Notes: generated from the letters alone by a model not told the origin. Shown: positions 11,030-26,200, numbered from the stretch's first letter. The stretch is DNA of 64,000 bases from Cynocephalus volans (GCF_027409185.1 NC_084466.1:77420501-77484500), one strand, 5' to 3'. Made by a program: numbers and translations.

Positions 11030-14000
11030 TTATTTTTAAACTTATATTATATCATACATTTATTTTCTTCAGTTACGCAATTCTTTAATTTAAATAACAC
11101 TTAGTAAATCTCTGTCAACCAAGATTTTGCATGAGAAGTTTAAACAAAATGTTTGGAAAATGTTACTGGGAAATATATTTCCTCTTCATGAAACAAAGGC
11201 TCTAAAATAAAATCATCAAAATGTGCCTTTATCTATTTACTACTTATATACATATATTGATTCACATAAATAAAGTAATACAATTATATTAGCTTTCATG
11301 CTTATTCAGCTTCACAGAAAATCCAAAAATGTGCTGAAAATTGGCTATCTATCTAAATACCAATTATTCATAATGTTGACATAATACTATGTGGTAGCAG
11401 AGATATGCCTAATTTAAACAAATTCTTAAATTCCTGACATTCTTCCAAGTGGGCAAAAGAAAATCTTAAAAATCAAACTTACAAGTTGTAAGAAGATATA
11501 GAAAGTAATTTAACCTTTAATACCTGGAAAAAGTTTTACAGCCACATTTGTAATTTACATATACAGTGGAGATCACTGAAAAAGCTTCCTGTTGCACTGC
11601 AGCAAAAAATTTTATTATAATGTAGATTAAACGGATTTGCTACAGAGTGCAGCAATTTCACCTCACTGAAGAATCATAAGATTTTCATAATGGAACTTGT
11701 TACAGTGAGTTAAATATTTTCTTATGGTTATACAGTACATATTTTCAAAATGAACATTATCACCGAAGAATTTGCTAACAATTGTTAGCTATTAATGTTT
11801 TATACATACTTAATTTTATTGTAGTTAAAGTATGTGGCTCTCCAAATGTTAGTACATGAAATGTTAAGTTTAAACATAATAGTAAGATAATCCCCTAAAA
11901 TGTAGACTTAGGACATCAAAACTATGATCATTATTGCACCTATTTTTCTACAGAAAAAATGAAAAATTTACATCATAATCCTCCCAAAAAGTGAACAGAC
12001 AGGTTATAAAATTACAGATTCATTGGCATTAAACATAAAGCCTACAATAAACATTTTTTCTGAACTGATGTACAGCATTAATGTGCAATGAAATTTGGTT
12101 AGCTATGATCATGCAAATAAAAATCTTCCACAGTCATTTTTTCATATGTTTTATAAAATGGTCTTTTATACTTCCATAAACATTTCTGGTGCAATTTAGT
12201 CAATGACAAAAAAAATACAAAGCTATCCCTTATTCTTTACGTTATAGATTTTAAAACATGCCTTTGTACTGCTGAAACAGAAATAGCGTGTTTGGGAGAA
12301 CTGAACTAATGAAACATTTAAAAACCAATGTATCTTGATCCAACATTAGCTGCCTTCATATATAGCAGCCTCTCATAATCACTGACATCAATATTGTTGT
12401 AAATGAAGAATGGTTAAATATTGAGAGATTAAGATACAATTCAAAACATTTTTAAAAAAATAAAAGTCCATTTCACAAACATAAAGAAATCTTTAAAAGG
12501 AAAATAATCCCGTCAATTGTGATATACACTGGAAAATAGTAAAATGTCATTTTCCAAAATAGCTTCTTCATTATATCCCCATCTACTATAACCAATCTTG
12601 GAAATATACCTTAAACATAATGGTGTATTATATGAAAAGGCTCCATTATTCAAATGTGATAAATTTAATAAGTTAGAATATGATTCTCTTTTCCTGTGTT
12701 TACAACCATGAGAAAAATGAAAGAACAGCACCTGAAATACTGAAATGAACTTAGGTAAGCATTAAGTAGTAAAACGCATGTGTTTTGGTTCAAAATACAA
12801 CTTACACAACCGGTAGAAAGGATACTGCCTTAAGTAATTTGTTTCTATATTTTGCAGGTTAAACAATGAAAAAAAAAAAAAGAGATCTGCTCCAAATCCA
12901 AATAAATTTCCACTTCTCACAATCTGGACGGAGTGGAATTTCATTCAAAGTTCACAAGACTGTGATACCTACGGTAGCAGATATAGTTGGATATATCACT
13001 TCCACCCTGCCCCTCCCCCAAAAAACAATTTTTTGGTGCCAAAGTAAAGTACAATGATAAACTCTTGATGAAAAACTATGTTATGGGGCAATCTATCATA
13101 TACTATGGCTAAATATGAATTTACAGAAAAAAGCACATCCCATTTTCAGCACTTTTTTTCATAAACATGCAACTCACTATAAAATACAAAACACTTGGCT
13201 TTCAAGAACAGCATTATAAAGACACACTGCATCAATAAAATTTTTTTCTGATTAACTTTACACTGTTACAGAGAACTGGAACTCTTCTAATGTGTACATA
13301 TCAGATTTTATATTATAGTGTAATAATTTGCATTTTCTGAACATAATGTTCAAGAGGAAATATCTATACACAATAACATTCTAAACTATTAAAAACTCAT
13401 TCAAATTACAGAATTTTATTGATACAGTAGATTAATAAAAACTGAAAAGGGATGATAAAATGGGATAAAGAATTCAGTACATTATTTTATAACACACTCT
13501 TTAAAATCAAAATATTTTAAATCTCTTTCGTCTTAAAATTGTCATTGCCAGAAAATTCTGGGACCAATACTGAGGTGTAAAGTAATTAAACAAACCAGGA
13601 CTATTTCACAATTTGTACGGTGTCCTCTCATCAGTTATCATTCTTGTGTAATGGCAAACAATTTAGCACCTCTGAATATTAAGGGTGCCCAGGAGTAAAC
13701 ACTAGGTAAGATACACAAAGGGAAGAGACCATTTAACTCTCCAACAAATAGTGACATGAAGAAAATGACACCAATTGTTGAAAAATTTTTTTCACAGTAA
13801 AATTGCAGAGAATACAAATACAAACACTGACAGATAACTGCTTAAGATCTAGCCTAACAATAAGATCTTTCCAAATCAATAGATCCAATAAACAGTGGGG
13901 TACTGTCAGTTTAAAGCCGCAGATAAAAGCTATACAAGCACTTTAGAAGTCTGAAACATTAAAAAAAAAAGATATTTACAAGTTTCTTCTTTAGTTTATG

Positions 14001-14227
14001 TCTACATAGCCATCGCATAGTACGCTTTCACAAGACTTCATAGTCAATGCTGTCATGTGTATGGCTAAACTGTATGACCACAAATAGATGGGGTCATCAA
14101 AGCAAGGTCCAACTGTCCACTCTTCAGCAGTCCCATTTTGTGCATCAAAGGCTTTATTTAGCCTCAAGCTTGACAAAATTAATCTTTTTCCAAAGCTTCC
14201 ACACAGAAAGTTATAAATTACATTTGT
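11030..14227 (-). other. PDS5B: PDS5B 3' untranslated region
   Basis: About 3.2 kb of AT-rich sequence after the stop codon with no recognisable SINE or LINE insertion, unlike everything around it. That is expected of a conserved 3' UTR. An AATAAA on the minus strand lies at 11059-11064 and another at 11017-11022. The downstream edge is capped by an L2 remnant ending near 10998, so cleavage is placed near 11030-11045. Other AATAAA copies near 11612 and 11817 could give shorter forms. A TGTAAATA Pumilio-type motif lies at 13973-13980. The boundary is an inference. Confidence 0.6.
11059..11064 (-). terminator. PDS5B: Candidate poly(A) signal of PDS5B
   Basis: TTTATT on the plus strand is AATAAA on the gene strand, placed at the repeat-free edge of the 3' UTR. 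This hexamer is common in AT-rich DNA, so position is the main support. Confidence 0.35.
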
Positions 14228-14263
14228 TCATCGCCTTTCCCTTTTAGAACTTCGCCGCCGTAC
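14228..14263 (-). CDS. PDS5B: PDS5B final coding segment, last 11 residues and stop
   Basis: Only 36 coding bases open the last exon. The acceptor is TCTTTTAAG before GTACGG, and the segment reads [11 protein letters not shown] then TGA. The very basic C-terminus matches the RRRS..KRERR ending of PDS5B. It is too short to appear as an ORF and was found by extending the phase of the upstream exon. The remainder of this exon is 3' UTR. Confidence 0.93.
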   Translation of the reverse strand, partial: VRRRSSKRERR

Positions 14264-17200
14264 CTTAAAAGAAAAGTCACCACATGCTTAATTAAAATTG
14301 GTACACATTTATAAAACACAAAAGTAATTATTATTTTTTAACCAATTTTTATTCTCACTTGTTCCTGATTTTCTTCCTTTTCCTTTCCCTGAAACCTTTC
14401 TTCTTTTAACTTATGCCTTGGTATTACGTATTTACACCTTTACGTTTGAAGCCTTACATACCCATAAATAGCCTTTCCCAGAACAGCAAAAGAGACATTT
14501 TATTTTTCTATTTAATCATTTTAAAGAGAAATGAAAACAAGTCAATTCCATAGCAAAAACAAAAACAACAACAGAAAAAACCCTATTGTAAATGGATTAA
14601 TCATCTTTCCACTTACGTTTCTGTGGTAAAAGAAAACTGATACTTATGAACTTACAGTTATAGCTGTTTTTCTGGGAAAACAGGTACTGAGTTTGTATCT
14701 TCATAACTATCAAATATACATAAATAAGCTGAAATTCAAACATATTACCATTTACTGGCAAGCACTAAGGAAAGCATATGACCTTACTTCAAAAAAGGTC
14801 AGTATTAACAACAGAAATATAAAAAGAATAGGGTTTTAATTTAATTTACTGTGTAGTTTTTATTTGATGAAGATATTTAAAAAATCACTATGGACTTTTC
14901 AACCTTACTTTAATATTCCCCTAAAACCCTTTAAGAAACAAGACAAACTAGTTTGAGACCACAATTCAGCATATTTTTCTATGATCTTGACCCACCATTC
15001 ACATAAATGAATCCTGGTGCAGAGAGGAGCGCTGATTACATTAAATAGGACGGAGCTGATGTTAGAACTCAGGTTTCTCAAAGATAGCTGACTGAGCCAA
15101 TCTAAAGAGTCAGCATTAGTACATCAAGAGAACAGCTCTTACTTAAACGTGTTCATTATATATTTTTTTTTTTTTTTTTTCCCCCGTGACCGGCACTCAG
15201 CCAGGGAGTGCACCGGTCATTCTTATATAGGATCCGAACCCGCGGCGGAAGCGTCGCCGCGCTGCTAGCGCAGCACGCTACCGAGTGCGCCACGGGCTCA
15301 GCCCACATTATATTATTTTCATAGAGAAATATCTAAGGTGTGTTTACTGGCAAAGCTATCTGATACTTTAAAAAAAAAAAAAATTTCTCTCAGGAAGCAC
15401 CACATCCCTACTACTTTTGCAAGAGAAATATCTATTACCAATTTTATGAATTCTAATTTAGTTTGTACTTCAATTCCAAAGGCTGACTTTAGTTCAAGAA
15501 ATGACCTTATTCTGTGTAACTGATTAACTTCCAGTTTCTATTGTGAAACTCAAACAGAAATATCCAACAGAAAGTTATGAAATATAAACAATAGTATACT
15601 TAATGGATACCAGTGCCCTAAAATCAAGGTACAACTTAAATACTTGAAGTGTCAATATTAGACTCTACTTGTACTTCTCTGTTTAGATATGACAGTTACA
15701 CCTTCACTATGCTACACCTATTACTCTCACTTGGTTTCAGGTTTCCATAAAAGATGTTTTCTCCATTTTTCAAGCTGATAGATAAAACATTATAAATTAA
15801 TGAAGAAAAATCTATAAATACATTCATGTGCTGCATAACAGTGTTTTGGTCAGTGACACTGCATATATGACAGTGGTTGCAGCAATAGGCTATACATGTA
15901 GCCTACATGTGTAGAAGGCTGTGCCATGTAGGTTTAAGTACACTCTATGATGCTCACACAACAACGAAATCACCTAATGACGCATTCTCAGCATTTCTCA
16001 GAATGTATCCCCATTATTAAGTGACACATAATTGCACTCAGAATTGTAAGAAACAGCAAGTGGTAAATGGATATGACCAAATATTTACCAACTCTATTTT
16101 TATATCCCATACCACCTCACATTAACACTTTAATAAATACATACATTTAATGCAGAAACTTCCTCTTCCTCTGTTTCTTCCTGTGGAATATCATCATTGA
16201 CAGGAGAGCTACCCTGAAACACATCTACTTCTTCGCTGGAATCATTTTCTTTAGTAGCTGCTTGTTTGGAGCGTCCTACACGGCTAGAGTAAAATACATG
16301 TAAAATAAAATGAACATTCCAATTTTAAGTAGTAGATTACCTCATAAGAAGAAATGCTTCAAATAATTCATGATTTCTCATATAAAAATTACTTCATGAG
16401 ACGGGAAATTTTTTTTTATATTCTGAACCCTAAACCAGAGTTTAATCATAGGATCTTACATACAAAGATCTACCAAGTAACAAAAATAAATGTGACTGAG
16501 ACATTATAAATGATTTGAAAAATTAACCCAAAGTTATTCTTCATCTTTCCCAACTCAGTAAAAAGGCATCTATATCCACTGAGCTGCTTGAAGCAGAAAG
16601 AATTCGAGCAGCTAATAGTACACCCATCACTATCTGGCCCTATAGATTCTACTTATAGAGATCTCAAATCCATTCACTTCTCCCCACCTCCACTGCTACT
16701 ACCTAATTTAAACCATTACCATCTCTTATTCTTCTCTTTACAAAAGAATCTTTTAAAAATACAGGAATAGCTCCCCTGAACTAAGAATAATTTTGTAAAT
16801 CTCAACAAAGCATACAGGGCCCTATGCATAGTCCTTGCCTCCTTGTCTGTTCTCATCTCTTTTCACTTCCCTACTCCCCACTACTACAATCCAGCAAATC
16901 CTTGCCTTCCTTCAGCTCTCTGAATTTGCCAAGATTTTTCCCACTTCAGAAACTTCAAACACATAGCATTCTCTCCACCTGTAATGTTCTTCTCCCTACT
17001 CTCTGCCTGTTTAATTCCTATATTCTCAAGTAATCAACTCATTGTCAGTTTCCAAAGAGAAAATTTCCCAACTCCCCAGTCCTCCCATTACACTCTCTTA
17101 TAGCACCCTAAATTATTCCCTCAGGGCTCATATCACAATTCATAACTCCATATTTATATATGATTGTTTAATAACAATGTCCATTAGATAGTAAGTCCCA

Positions 17201-20200
17201 CGAGGACAAGAACCATGTTTATTTTGTGCCATTATATTCCCTGGAACCTAGTACTCTCTGAAATATAGAAGGCATCAAAAATGTTAATAGCACCATTTAA
17301 TCAAATGGATCCCTCCTTATGAATATTTATTTTTTTAAATTAGGAACACAGCTTATCACTTCTGTAAGCAATCCAAAGTAATGTTTAATTCATGCTCAAA
17401 CCAGGTAATTTTTTTACTTGGTTCGGTTTTTCAGGATTAACAGAAGAAACTACGGGAATTACATGGAAAATAATGACAATCTTTTTTACTGCCACTAAGA
17501 TCAGAACAAGAAAAACAGACAAATCATAACATATGCCATTATTTATACTAGCTCTAAAAAAGATTTTCTCAGTGAAGGGAAGATAACAGGCTGCCAAGAC
17601 AGAACACAGAATCTCCTTCCATACAGACTTTTTAAAAGAAATATTTATTTAGTTTAGAACATTCATGGAAGGACTTGTACAATTTTAGGAGAAAACACAA
17701 TAGTCATTTAAGCCCTTAATTTTATAATGCCCAAATACAAGCAAACCAAAGTTATGAGGTTGAAAGATATTCACCCCGTTATTTCCTTGTTACAAAATCA
17801 TGAGTATTTAATATTCATTAAGAATCCTTTGTTTAGAAATAGTGATTTTCCTTAGTTGAATCCAAACACATTTATAAAGCTGCCACAAAAAATGTACTTA
17901 CCTTTACTTTTAACCTGAGAGAAAAATTACATGGAAGAAGGCATGAAGTACTGGCTAGACACTCAGGGAACTTTTCCTCTTCCTGTGGAATACACAGGAA
18001 CAGGAAAAACTCTAAGATAAATGAATATTTAATCAAAGTGTGTTGGCAACTCTGAAAAGTAAACCCACTGATGTAATTATGTGACAGGATTACTCTCAGA
18101 AAAAGTGTGCAGATATTCTGACTGATAAAAGTCATGCTAATCTATTTCCAGTTACATAACTGAGGAGAAAAAATACTACCAAATCTACAAATTACAGCAT
18201 TTATGCTCTTGTCATTAATAGTTTGGGGTACAGATTTATTACTATACCTCTCTTATAAATGCGTTTATGTGAACATCCAAAACCATCTATACGTAGATAC
18301 AGATAAATTAATTAGATTAGAAAACAAACAAAACCAAGACATCAAAAACTTGAGATCAACATGTGATAATTAATTTCTATGGATTCAATATAAGAAAAAT
18401 GATGCCTGTTAATTTCTTACTACAAGTTCAAGCAATAAAAGCAGAAGTGTAAAACATTTATTTTTTAAAAAGTAAAAGTTGTGGGGAAACATGAAGAAAA
18501 ATTATAGTGTACAGATGAGGCAAACTGGTCAATTAAAAATACCATATCACCTTTTCAGATACCATAAAGTCTGTATAAAAAATAATGAAGTATTTGGTTT
18601 CATTTATAAAGATTTGCCTAGATCTATAAAAATGTACAAATGTTGGTTAAGTGAGATATCAATCACCTAGGTAAGTTTATAAAAATTTTATCTCACCTAG
18701 CGTAATGGAGCTAAATATGTGGAATTCAAATACAGCAATATGTATGTTTACAAATTTATGAACTTTTGCAAAATAATTTGAAATTGGTTTGAAATTTAAT
18801 ATTATTTACAACTTACACATTTTTTTTTGGTTGTGATGGTGATGGCGTTTTTGATGGTCTTCCTCGTCCTTTCTGTGGTGTGGATTGTGTGGATTCAACT
18901 GCACTAGTTTCAGGAGATTCTGCTCTGCTTTGGGGAAGACCCAAATGTGGATAGCATCAAATTATGATTTATAATATAGTAACTAAACAGATGCAGTTTA
19001 GAGTTACACACACTTACCTCTGTTGTGCTCTCCTTGACGCTCGGTGCTGCTTGCTTTTTGACTTCTGTTCCATATTTCCACTTTGTCTTTCTTCTTCTTC
19101 CTCTTCCTCTGCTGCTGGAGGTCCAGGGTTTTTTTTGCTTCCTTTTTTAGAAGTTTTCATTGATTGCTCTTCTTTTGGTGTACCTCCACCAACAGGTTTT
19201 GGTGGTCGGCCTCTTTTACCCTTTTTTGGGGGACTATTCTGTTCATCCTCATTTTCCAATAAATCTTCTTTGAGCCTCTTTTCCTCAGACCATTGCTGTT
19301 CATCTGATTCTGAAGCTGTATGGCCTCTTTTCCGACCTCGCTGACTACCTTTAGGTTTCTGTTCCGGTACCAACTTACTCAGGTCATCCATACCTAATTT
19401 TTCCTCTGGGTCTGTGACAGGTGTTTTTTTCCGGCTTCTAGGCTTCTCCAATTCAGACTGGGGGGAAAAAAATCCACAATTTTAAATATGAATGTTAGTA
19501 TTTATATTTTGAAGAATGAAACAAAAAAAATCTGTTATCCACTTTTGTCATAAACACCTACCTAAAAAATTATACCATTCTTAAATACTTCAGAACCATA
19601 ACTATTTACTTGCTTTTATTAATACTTTTTTAATTAAGAAAAAATTCTCTAGGGAAAAAGTAAAATTTCATTCTTACTTTTATAAGAGTCTCAAAGGGAA
19701 ACCTCTCAAAATCAGTATTTTATTAAATTATAAATTTTAGGGAAGAGCTATTTCATGAAAATGAACATTCTAAATTCAGTGCTTGATCCTAAAGGACAAC
19801 TATATTAAAGCATGTTTTGATAGTCAATTTAAGTAATTCTAATTTTACCACACAGTGCATAATAAGACATAAAATATCAACTATGTTATATATCAGCTTA
19901 CAACATCATAAAATAATGATTTTTATTTTATAAATGGAGGTTGCAAGACACAAGTTAAACATATTTATCATTTATTAAAAATTTCAGAAACACTTCTGAA
20001 TCAGATACTGCTTCTTTCTAGGCATAGCTAACAACAAAAACAATAAAAAAATCAGTGGCTCAAATTTGATATAAAATCCTAGTCTATATTCAGAGAATTT
20101 TTGCATGAACCAGAAGATGGAGACTGAAGAAATTCTCCAAGGACCCAAGAATGAAATTATATGTACAAACACTTAAAATTTCCAGAAAGTCTGTATCAAT

Positions 20201-23200
20201 TTACAATCTTAAAAATCAGTGAAAAGAAAACAACAAAAGCTATCAGGTTACCTATAATTTTTTATATATTTAGTCATTGCATTTCCGTTTGGGAACAACC
20301 TAGTTATGTCCTCGGTATTATGTTTACTGGAATCTTAGTGGATTTTTTAAAATCTATGTTCTTCTACACTTACATGTATATCTAAATTTTATATCCTATT
20401 TGCTATTGATTAAACTGACCCCACCCTCACCCATACGTTGTGAAGATATTTGGAGATGGGAACTTGGGGAGATAATTTGGTTGAAATGAAGTTATGAGGG
20501 TGGGAGACCTCATGATGGGATTAGTGTTTTTATAAGAAGCACCAGAAAGCTCGTTCTTTCTTGTTCTCTTCCCTCTGCCATAGGAGGACACAGTGAGAAG
20601 GTGGCATATGCAAGCAAGGAAAAGAACCCTCATAAGAAACTGAATCTGCTGACACCTTGATTTTGGACTTCTAGCCTCCAGAACTGTGATAAAATAAATT
20701 TCTGTTGTTTAAGCCACCCAATCTGTGGTATTTTGTTATGGCAGCCCTAGCTAAGATACTATTGTATCTTATTTTAGGATAGGATATAAGTACCACGAGA
20801 TTCTAAACTGTATTCTCCACCCCCACAGGATGAACACCCAATCATTTCAGAATCACTGATTTGTAACACTTCCTTTATTTTGTATTATGTTTCAAAAAAT
20901 AAGAATGTTTCTGGACTATTACAACAGCAGCACAATATTTTACTCATTATAACCAAGTATGTTTGTGTCTAGTTGGGCTGATAATATCTTTATTCTTTTT
21001 TTATATCCATTTATTCTTCCATATGTACTTGAAACAAAATCACACTGGAATTTTACAATTATATATTCATTTACAAAAAACTGTCATGTTTTTTTATTCC
21101 TTTTTCCCCACACAGGAACATGGCATGTCTTCTCTCTCTTCAAGTCTTCTATGTATCTGAGTTTTGTGATTTTCTCCACATAGGTTCCCACTACTTCTTT
21201 TTAAGGTTATGTTTAGATCTATCTATCTATCTAGTTTGTTGCTGCAGTGGTTATTGTTATAAAGAAAATTCCCTTTCCCTCAAGTATATATCTGATATAA
21301 AGCAAAATTGCCAGAGGAAAGTTAGTTACATACATACATAGACATATGAGAGTACTTAAAAATTTTCATGGAAAGATTCGTATGATCTTTTAATTCTATT
21401 TTTCCAAGAACTTTCTGAAGTACCCTTTCTGAAGTACCATGCTGCATTCATAGTTCTTCAATTGCTTCTCTAATTTTTCTAAGATTACAAAAATAACAAT
21501 GAATTTATCTCTTCTCTTTCACTGTTATTCCTCTGACTTGTATTTCATGTCTTCCTGAATTGGTCCAAAATTCTAGAACAATTTTAAATAACAGTGATCA
21601 AAGCTCGTTTTGCTCCTGATTTTTAATAACAATGCTTCAAGTATTCTGCCTTTAGGAAAAATGACATTGACTACCGATTTAAAATAGATGAAATTTTTAG
21701 CATGTTAAGGAGGTATTCTCCTAGTATTAGTTATTACTAATAGTGGGAGGGGGGAGGAGGAGGGGGATTAGAGAGAAATTGGTAAAGGGCTGCAAAAAAT
21801 GATTAAATTGTGTAATGCTGAACATACTAATTATCCTGATTTGAGCATCACATAATGCACACAGGATGGATATTCAACACTGTCCCCCACAGATATGTAC
21901 AATCAATTATGTTTCAATAAAAATAAAGTTCATATTCATATTTGTCAAAAACGGATTTTATATTTTATTTTTGTCTTCTTGGAATAATCTAAGATTATCA
22001 TGTTTTTCTTATTCAATATATTAATTTACTATATTATGTTAAAAGAATTAACATTACATGATCCTTATATAGTCCAGGGAGAAAAAAGACCTAAAAATGA
22101 TTGAATTTCATTTGTTAATATTTATTCAGAGTTTTTGTGCATAAATTAAAATTTAACTCTTGTTATTCAGAGAGCAGAAGATAAGAAAAATATTAAATTA
22201 AAACTAAATTTAAATGTCACCTCTAATTTTAAATGCTACAATTCTTTTTGATGTCCAAAGATCTAAAAAAGGTGGCTGGTTTCCTTCATGCTTTGGAAAA
22301 AGTTAGTGGTAGACAGGAAATCTAATGTCCATTTTTTCAATAATACCATAAAATAATCTAGTTTCCTAAAACACCATAATCTCTAATTCCTTTTTCTTTT
22401 GGCACTGCATTGTTTTAAGAACAGAGGGAGTATAAAACTGAGGTTAGGAGCAGAAAACATGGAAAACATGCTATTTATAAAACTAAATGTTTGAATATAA
22501 ATGTATATGGAGAATAATTCCTTTGCTGTGAAATTTCAGTGTGAAGCTGGTAGTATGTAACTAAGACGGTACTCTTGCACTATAATTTACTATTCTTCAA
22601 ATTGAACTTGTGTTTCATAATGCTCACCTATTTGAGGGTATTTCAGTCAAAACTATCCTATTAATAAGGTACTTCTAGCACCTCTGAAAACAGGCCCAAT
22701 GTTACATGCTACCCATGTCACAACAAATAGCAAAAGGCCTCCATTACAATTATACAAATAAATCTCAGGATTTTAGGATTATAATTTTTTTCTAAGTGGA
22801 AAGAGAAACAATCTGGCAAGATAAATTACTGAAGAAGCCTAAAAACAATGTAAACTTCTTGGGATATAATTATTTATTGATAACTCCCACCTCTATTAAT
22901 CAAGTAGACTCAAACACTTTAACTTTTATTATAATAACCATTAATCAAAAGTATTAATCATTATAACAGCAATAAAATAGGAACAACAATTCATTTAGGC
23001 TAGTTCATTTATTCTGATAAACCTTACCAGCTAAGTATCCACATTTTACAGATAAAGAAACTGATTTAGAGAGCCTAATTAGTTTTTCATGAAATGTTTA
23101 GAGTTGAACTGGAAAGTCAAAATGAGCCAAATAATGAGGATATTAAGTTCATTGAATCCAATAGTTGTATTCTGTATCTGTATTTATCTTCAAATGACAT

Positions 23201-26200
23201 TTGTGTCTATGATACAAGTTATCATTTCTATTAAGACTTTATGAGAACTGTATTTCCTACCTTTACTAAAAGCTTATTTAGTAAAAGTCTCAAGAAATCA
23301 ACTAAATGGAATAAACTTTAAAGATCCTCATTCCATTCCTCTCCTCTAAAGCTAAGTTTAAACATACTATGCTAAAAACAAACAAAAAATCCCAAAGAAC
23401 AAACAAAAAATAAACAAGCAGTTCTAAGTATGGAACTGGCATGTTTGATTCCAAAGACCTAAAGAATTAAGATTACTTATCAGAATGACAAAAAACACAG
23501 AGAGACTCAGTACACATAAATTACATGGTAGAGGATAATTATAAATGCAAATTTGTAATTAAAACCACTAAAAGAAAATCAAATGTCAAATGTGATAGTA
23601 ATGTAAATTGGTTCCAGTGTAAAAATTACTATTTATACAGTAAAATTATTACTAAAATTATTATAAAATCAAACCAAATATCTCACCCTTACAAGATCAG
23701 AGTCGTCTCTCTTGTCACTTTTTTTTCCCGGCAAAGGTGAAGACATTGTGTACTCTTCATTTTCACTGTGATCCATTTCAGAACTATCGAGCCTTTTAAT
23801 ACAGACATTTGTAATTGTTATTACAATCAAATAACCTTAAAGGCTTTTTCTGTTCCCTTAATATAGTTTTACAGCTTTATGAGGAAAAGTTTCAGTGTTT
23901 TCAAAAGTGAGTCAGTTTTATTCTATCATACTACTAAGCACTAAATCAAAAAGAATAAGCTCATTTAATTTAATACATTAGGGAAATTAAAAATCACAAA
24001 TTTAGTTTTTTTCCTAAGTGTTTTTAAAACCTAAATTCTATTCTGGGGTGAGAGCATAAAGTAAACTAAAACTTCTTTTGTTGGTAAGTTAGGCTAGCCT
24101 ATACTGCAATCTACCCTGTCCCCTGCCACTCGCTTATCCCCATTCCACTTCTCCTTTAGCACATTAACACCCTCTAGTTATTATGTTTTTTTATTTACTG
24201 ATTACCTTCCCCTCCTAGAATTTAAGCATGGATCTTTTGTTAATTTTACTTACCATGTATGCTAACCACGTGAATCAGTGCCCAGCACAGAGAAGGCACT
24301 CAATAAATACTTGTTAAATGAATTAACAGCACATGCTCTCACACATTGGTATAAAAGTCCAGGCTTCTGTCCTGGGTAGTCACATCCTTATCTGGTTTTT
24401 AAAACCATTTATACATTGTTGAACCCTAAATCTCAATCTCTGGCTCAGTTACCCTGAGTTCTAAACTCACATATCCCATTGTCTACTCAACACTTCACTC
24501 AAATTTCTAATACATACCTGAACTTTAATACAGCCAAAACAGTTAATTGGACACTCCTCTTTTCCCCACCTCCGCAAAACACACACATATAAACACACAA
24601 CCTGTTCTTCCTCAAGGCTTCTATAACTCAGTAAATGACACCACCATCTATCCAGTTATTCAGGCAAAAAACCCAGGATACATCCTTAAATCCTCCCTTT
24701 CCCTTACTGTTCACATCTAATCCATTAGCAAGACCGCTTGGATCTAACATCAAAATAAATCCCAAATTTGACTTTTTACCATCTTCCTTCTTGATCTCTT
24801 CTCTAAATTACTATTAGCTGACTCCTAACTAGTTTTTCTACCTCAATTTTAGCTGCTCTATAGTACATTCCCTACATATCATTAATCTTTTAAAAGCACA
24901 AAGTAGACCACTAAACTCCCTGACAGTATCTTCCAGTTGCACTTAAAATCAAATCCAAATTCCTTGCCATGGTTCACAAAGACCAAACATAGCCTGGCTA
25001 CCTCTCAACTTTCTCTCTTAGCATTTTCCCCTCATTCCTACTCTTCAACCAAATTGGTCTCTCAAACACATCTAGCTCATTCCCTTGGAAGGAGTCCTAC
25101 TGAACGGATGGGATTTAGTGAAAAAAAGCGATGAAATATATTGGTCAAAGGCAAAAGTTTAAAGAAAAGTATATTGAAAAAGTACACTGGGGAAATTAGG
25201 ATGGACTTGGTTTGAACAACAATGGGAGACAAGGACAGGGCAAAACAATAATTGTCTTAAAAGCAAACAAGGGGAGCCAATTAAGATTTCTGAGCAATGG
25301 AAAAACATGACAACAGAAGCATTTTTAAAAGATTATCTAGCAGTATTACTGCATACATAGTCAGAGGAATAAGGAAGAAAAATACTCAACTACTACAGTA
25401 ATTAGAGAAAAGGAATGAACTAAATGATGACAGTAAAAAAGAGAAGTACAAAACACTGTAAGAAAAAAACTGGCAAAACTTAGCAAATGAACAAATACAG
25501 TCGGGAATGGTCAAAGATAATTTGGAGTCTCTTAGCCTAGATAACTGAGTGAATTAGATCGTCTTTGATTATAATCAGGAATTCAAGGAGAAAACCCAGC
25601 AATTTAGGAAACAAGTTGATGGAAATATTTTTTGGTCATTAAGTGTGAGGCCATCCACTAGAAAATGTCCAACTGATATAGCTGAAGAGTCCCTTTGGTA
25701 TTAGCCATTAATTTTATGCATTAATACAGGAAACTAGAACAAACAAAAGCAATAGACAATTTTTTCTTCTACTTCTACTGTATTATATACAATTCGACAA
25801 TTTATTCATTACAAGGAAATTAATAAGATATTTTACAATAACTCCTCCCTTCTTTACTGATTGGTTATGAACAATGCAAAAGACAACACAGTCTCTCATG
25901 ATAACCTGGCAAAATCAATAAATAGCAGCAGTTTAGCCCTGAAAAATGCTCTGCTGCTAACAAATGGTGTCCTAAGCTCTTATGCTAAAACCAGTGGGAG
26001 GGTGAATTATTTTTCCCTTTATCTTTCTTAAAAAGAAAAAAAGAATCATTTTTAAAACTATCTTTTTAAACAAACAATAGAGTTTACACATGTACACAGT
26101 AAAAAGAAATTCAAACTATATCAAAAAGTATAAAATGATCTCCCTCCTACACTATACTGTTAAGGTTTTGTGTTTTCTTCCAAAGACATTCTATGCATAT

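Larger units (their letters stand above)
20940..22080 (-). mobile_element. L1 ORF2 fragment, minus strand, with two nested insertions
   Basis: The plus strand is T-rich and reads as antisense L1 ORF2. At 21540-21690 there is ATTCTAGAACAATTTTAAAT, GCTCGTTTTGCTCCTGATTT and AATGCTTCAAGTATTCTGCC, continuing at 21960-22075. A MITE (21349-21425) and an L1 3' end (21735-21940) sit inside. Confidence 0.65.

Noticed and set aside
18964..19344. 126-residue plus-strand ORF
   Set aside because: It is the antisense shadow of the PDS5B exon 19018-19457. Its Ser/Phe-rich content mirrors Glu/Lys codons.
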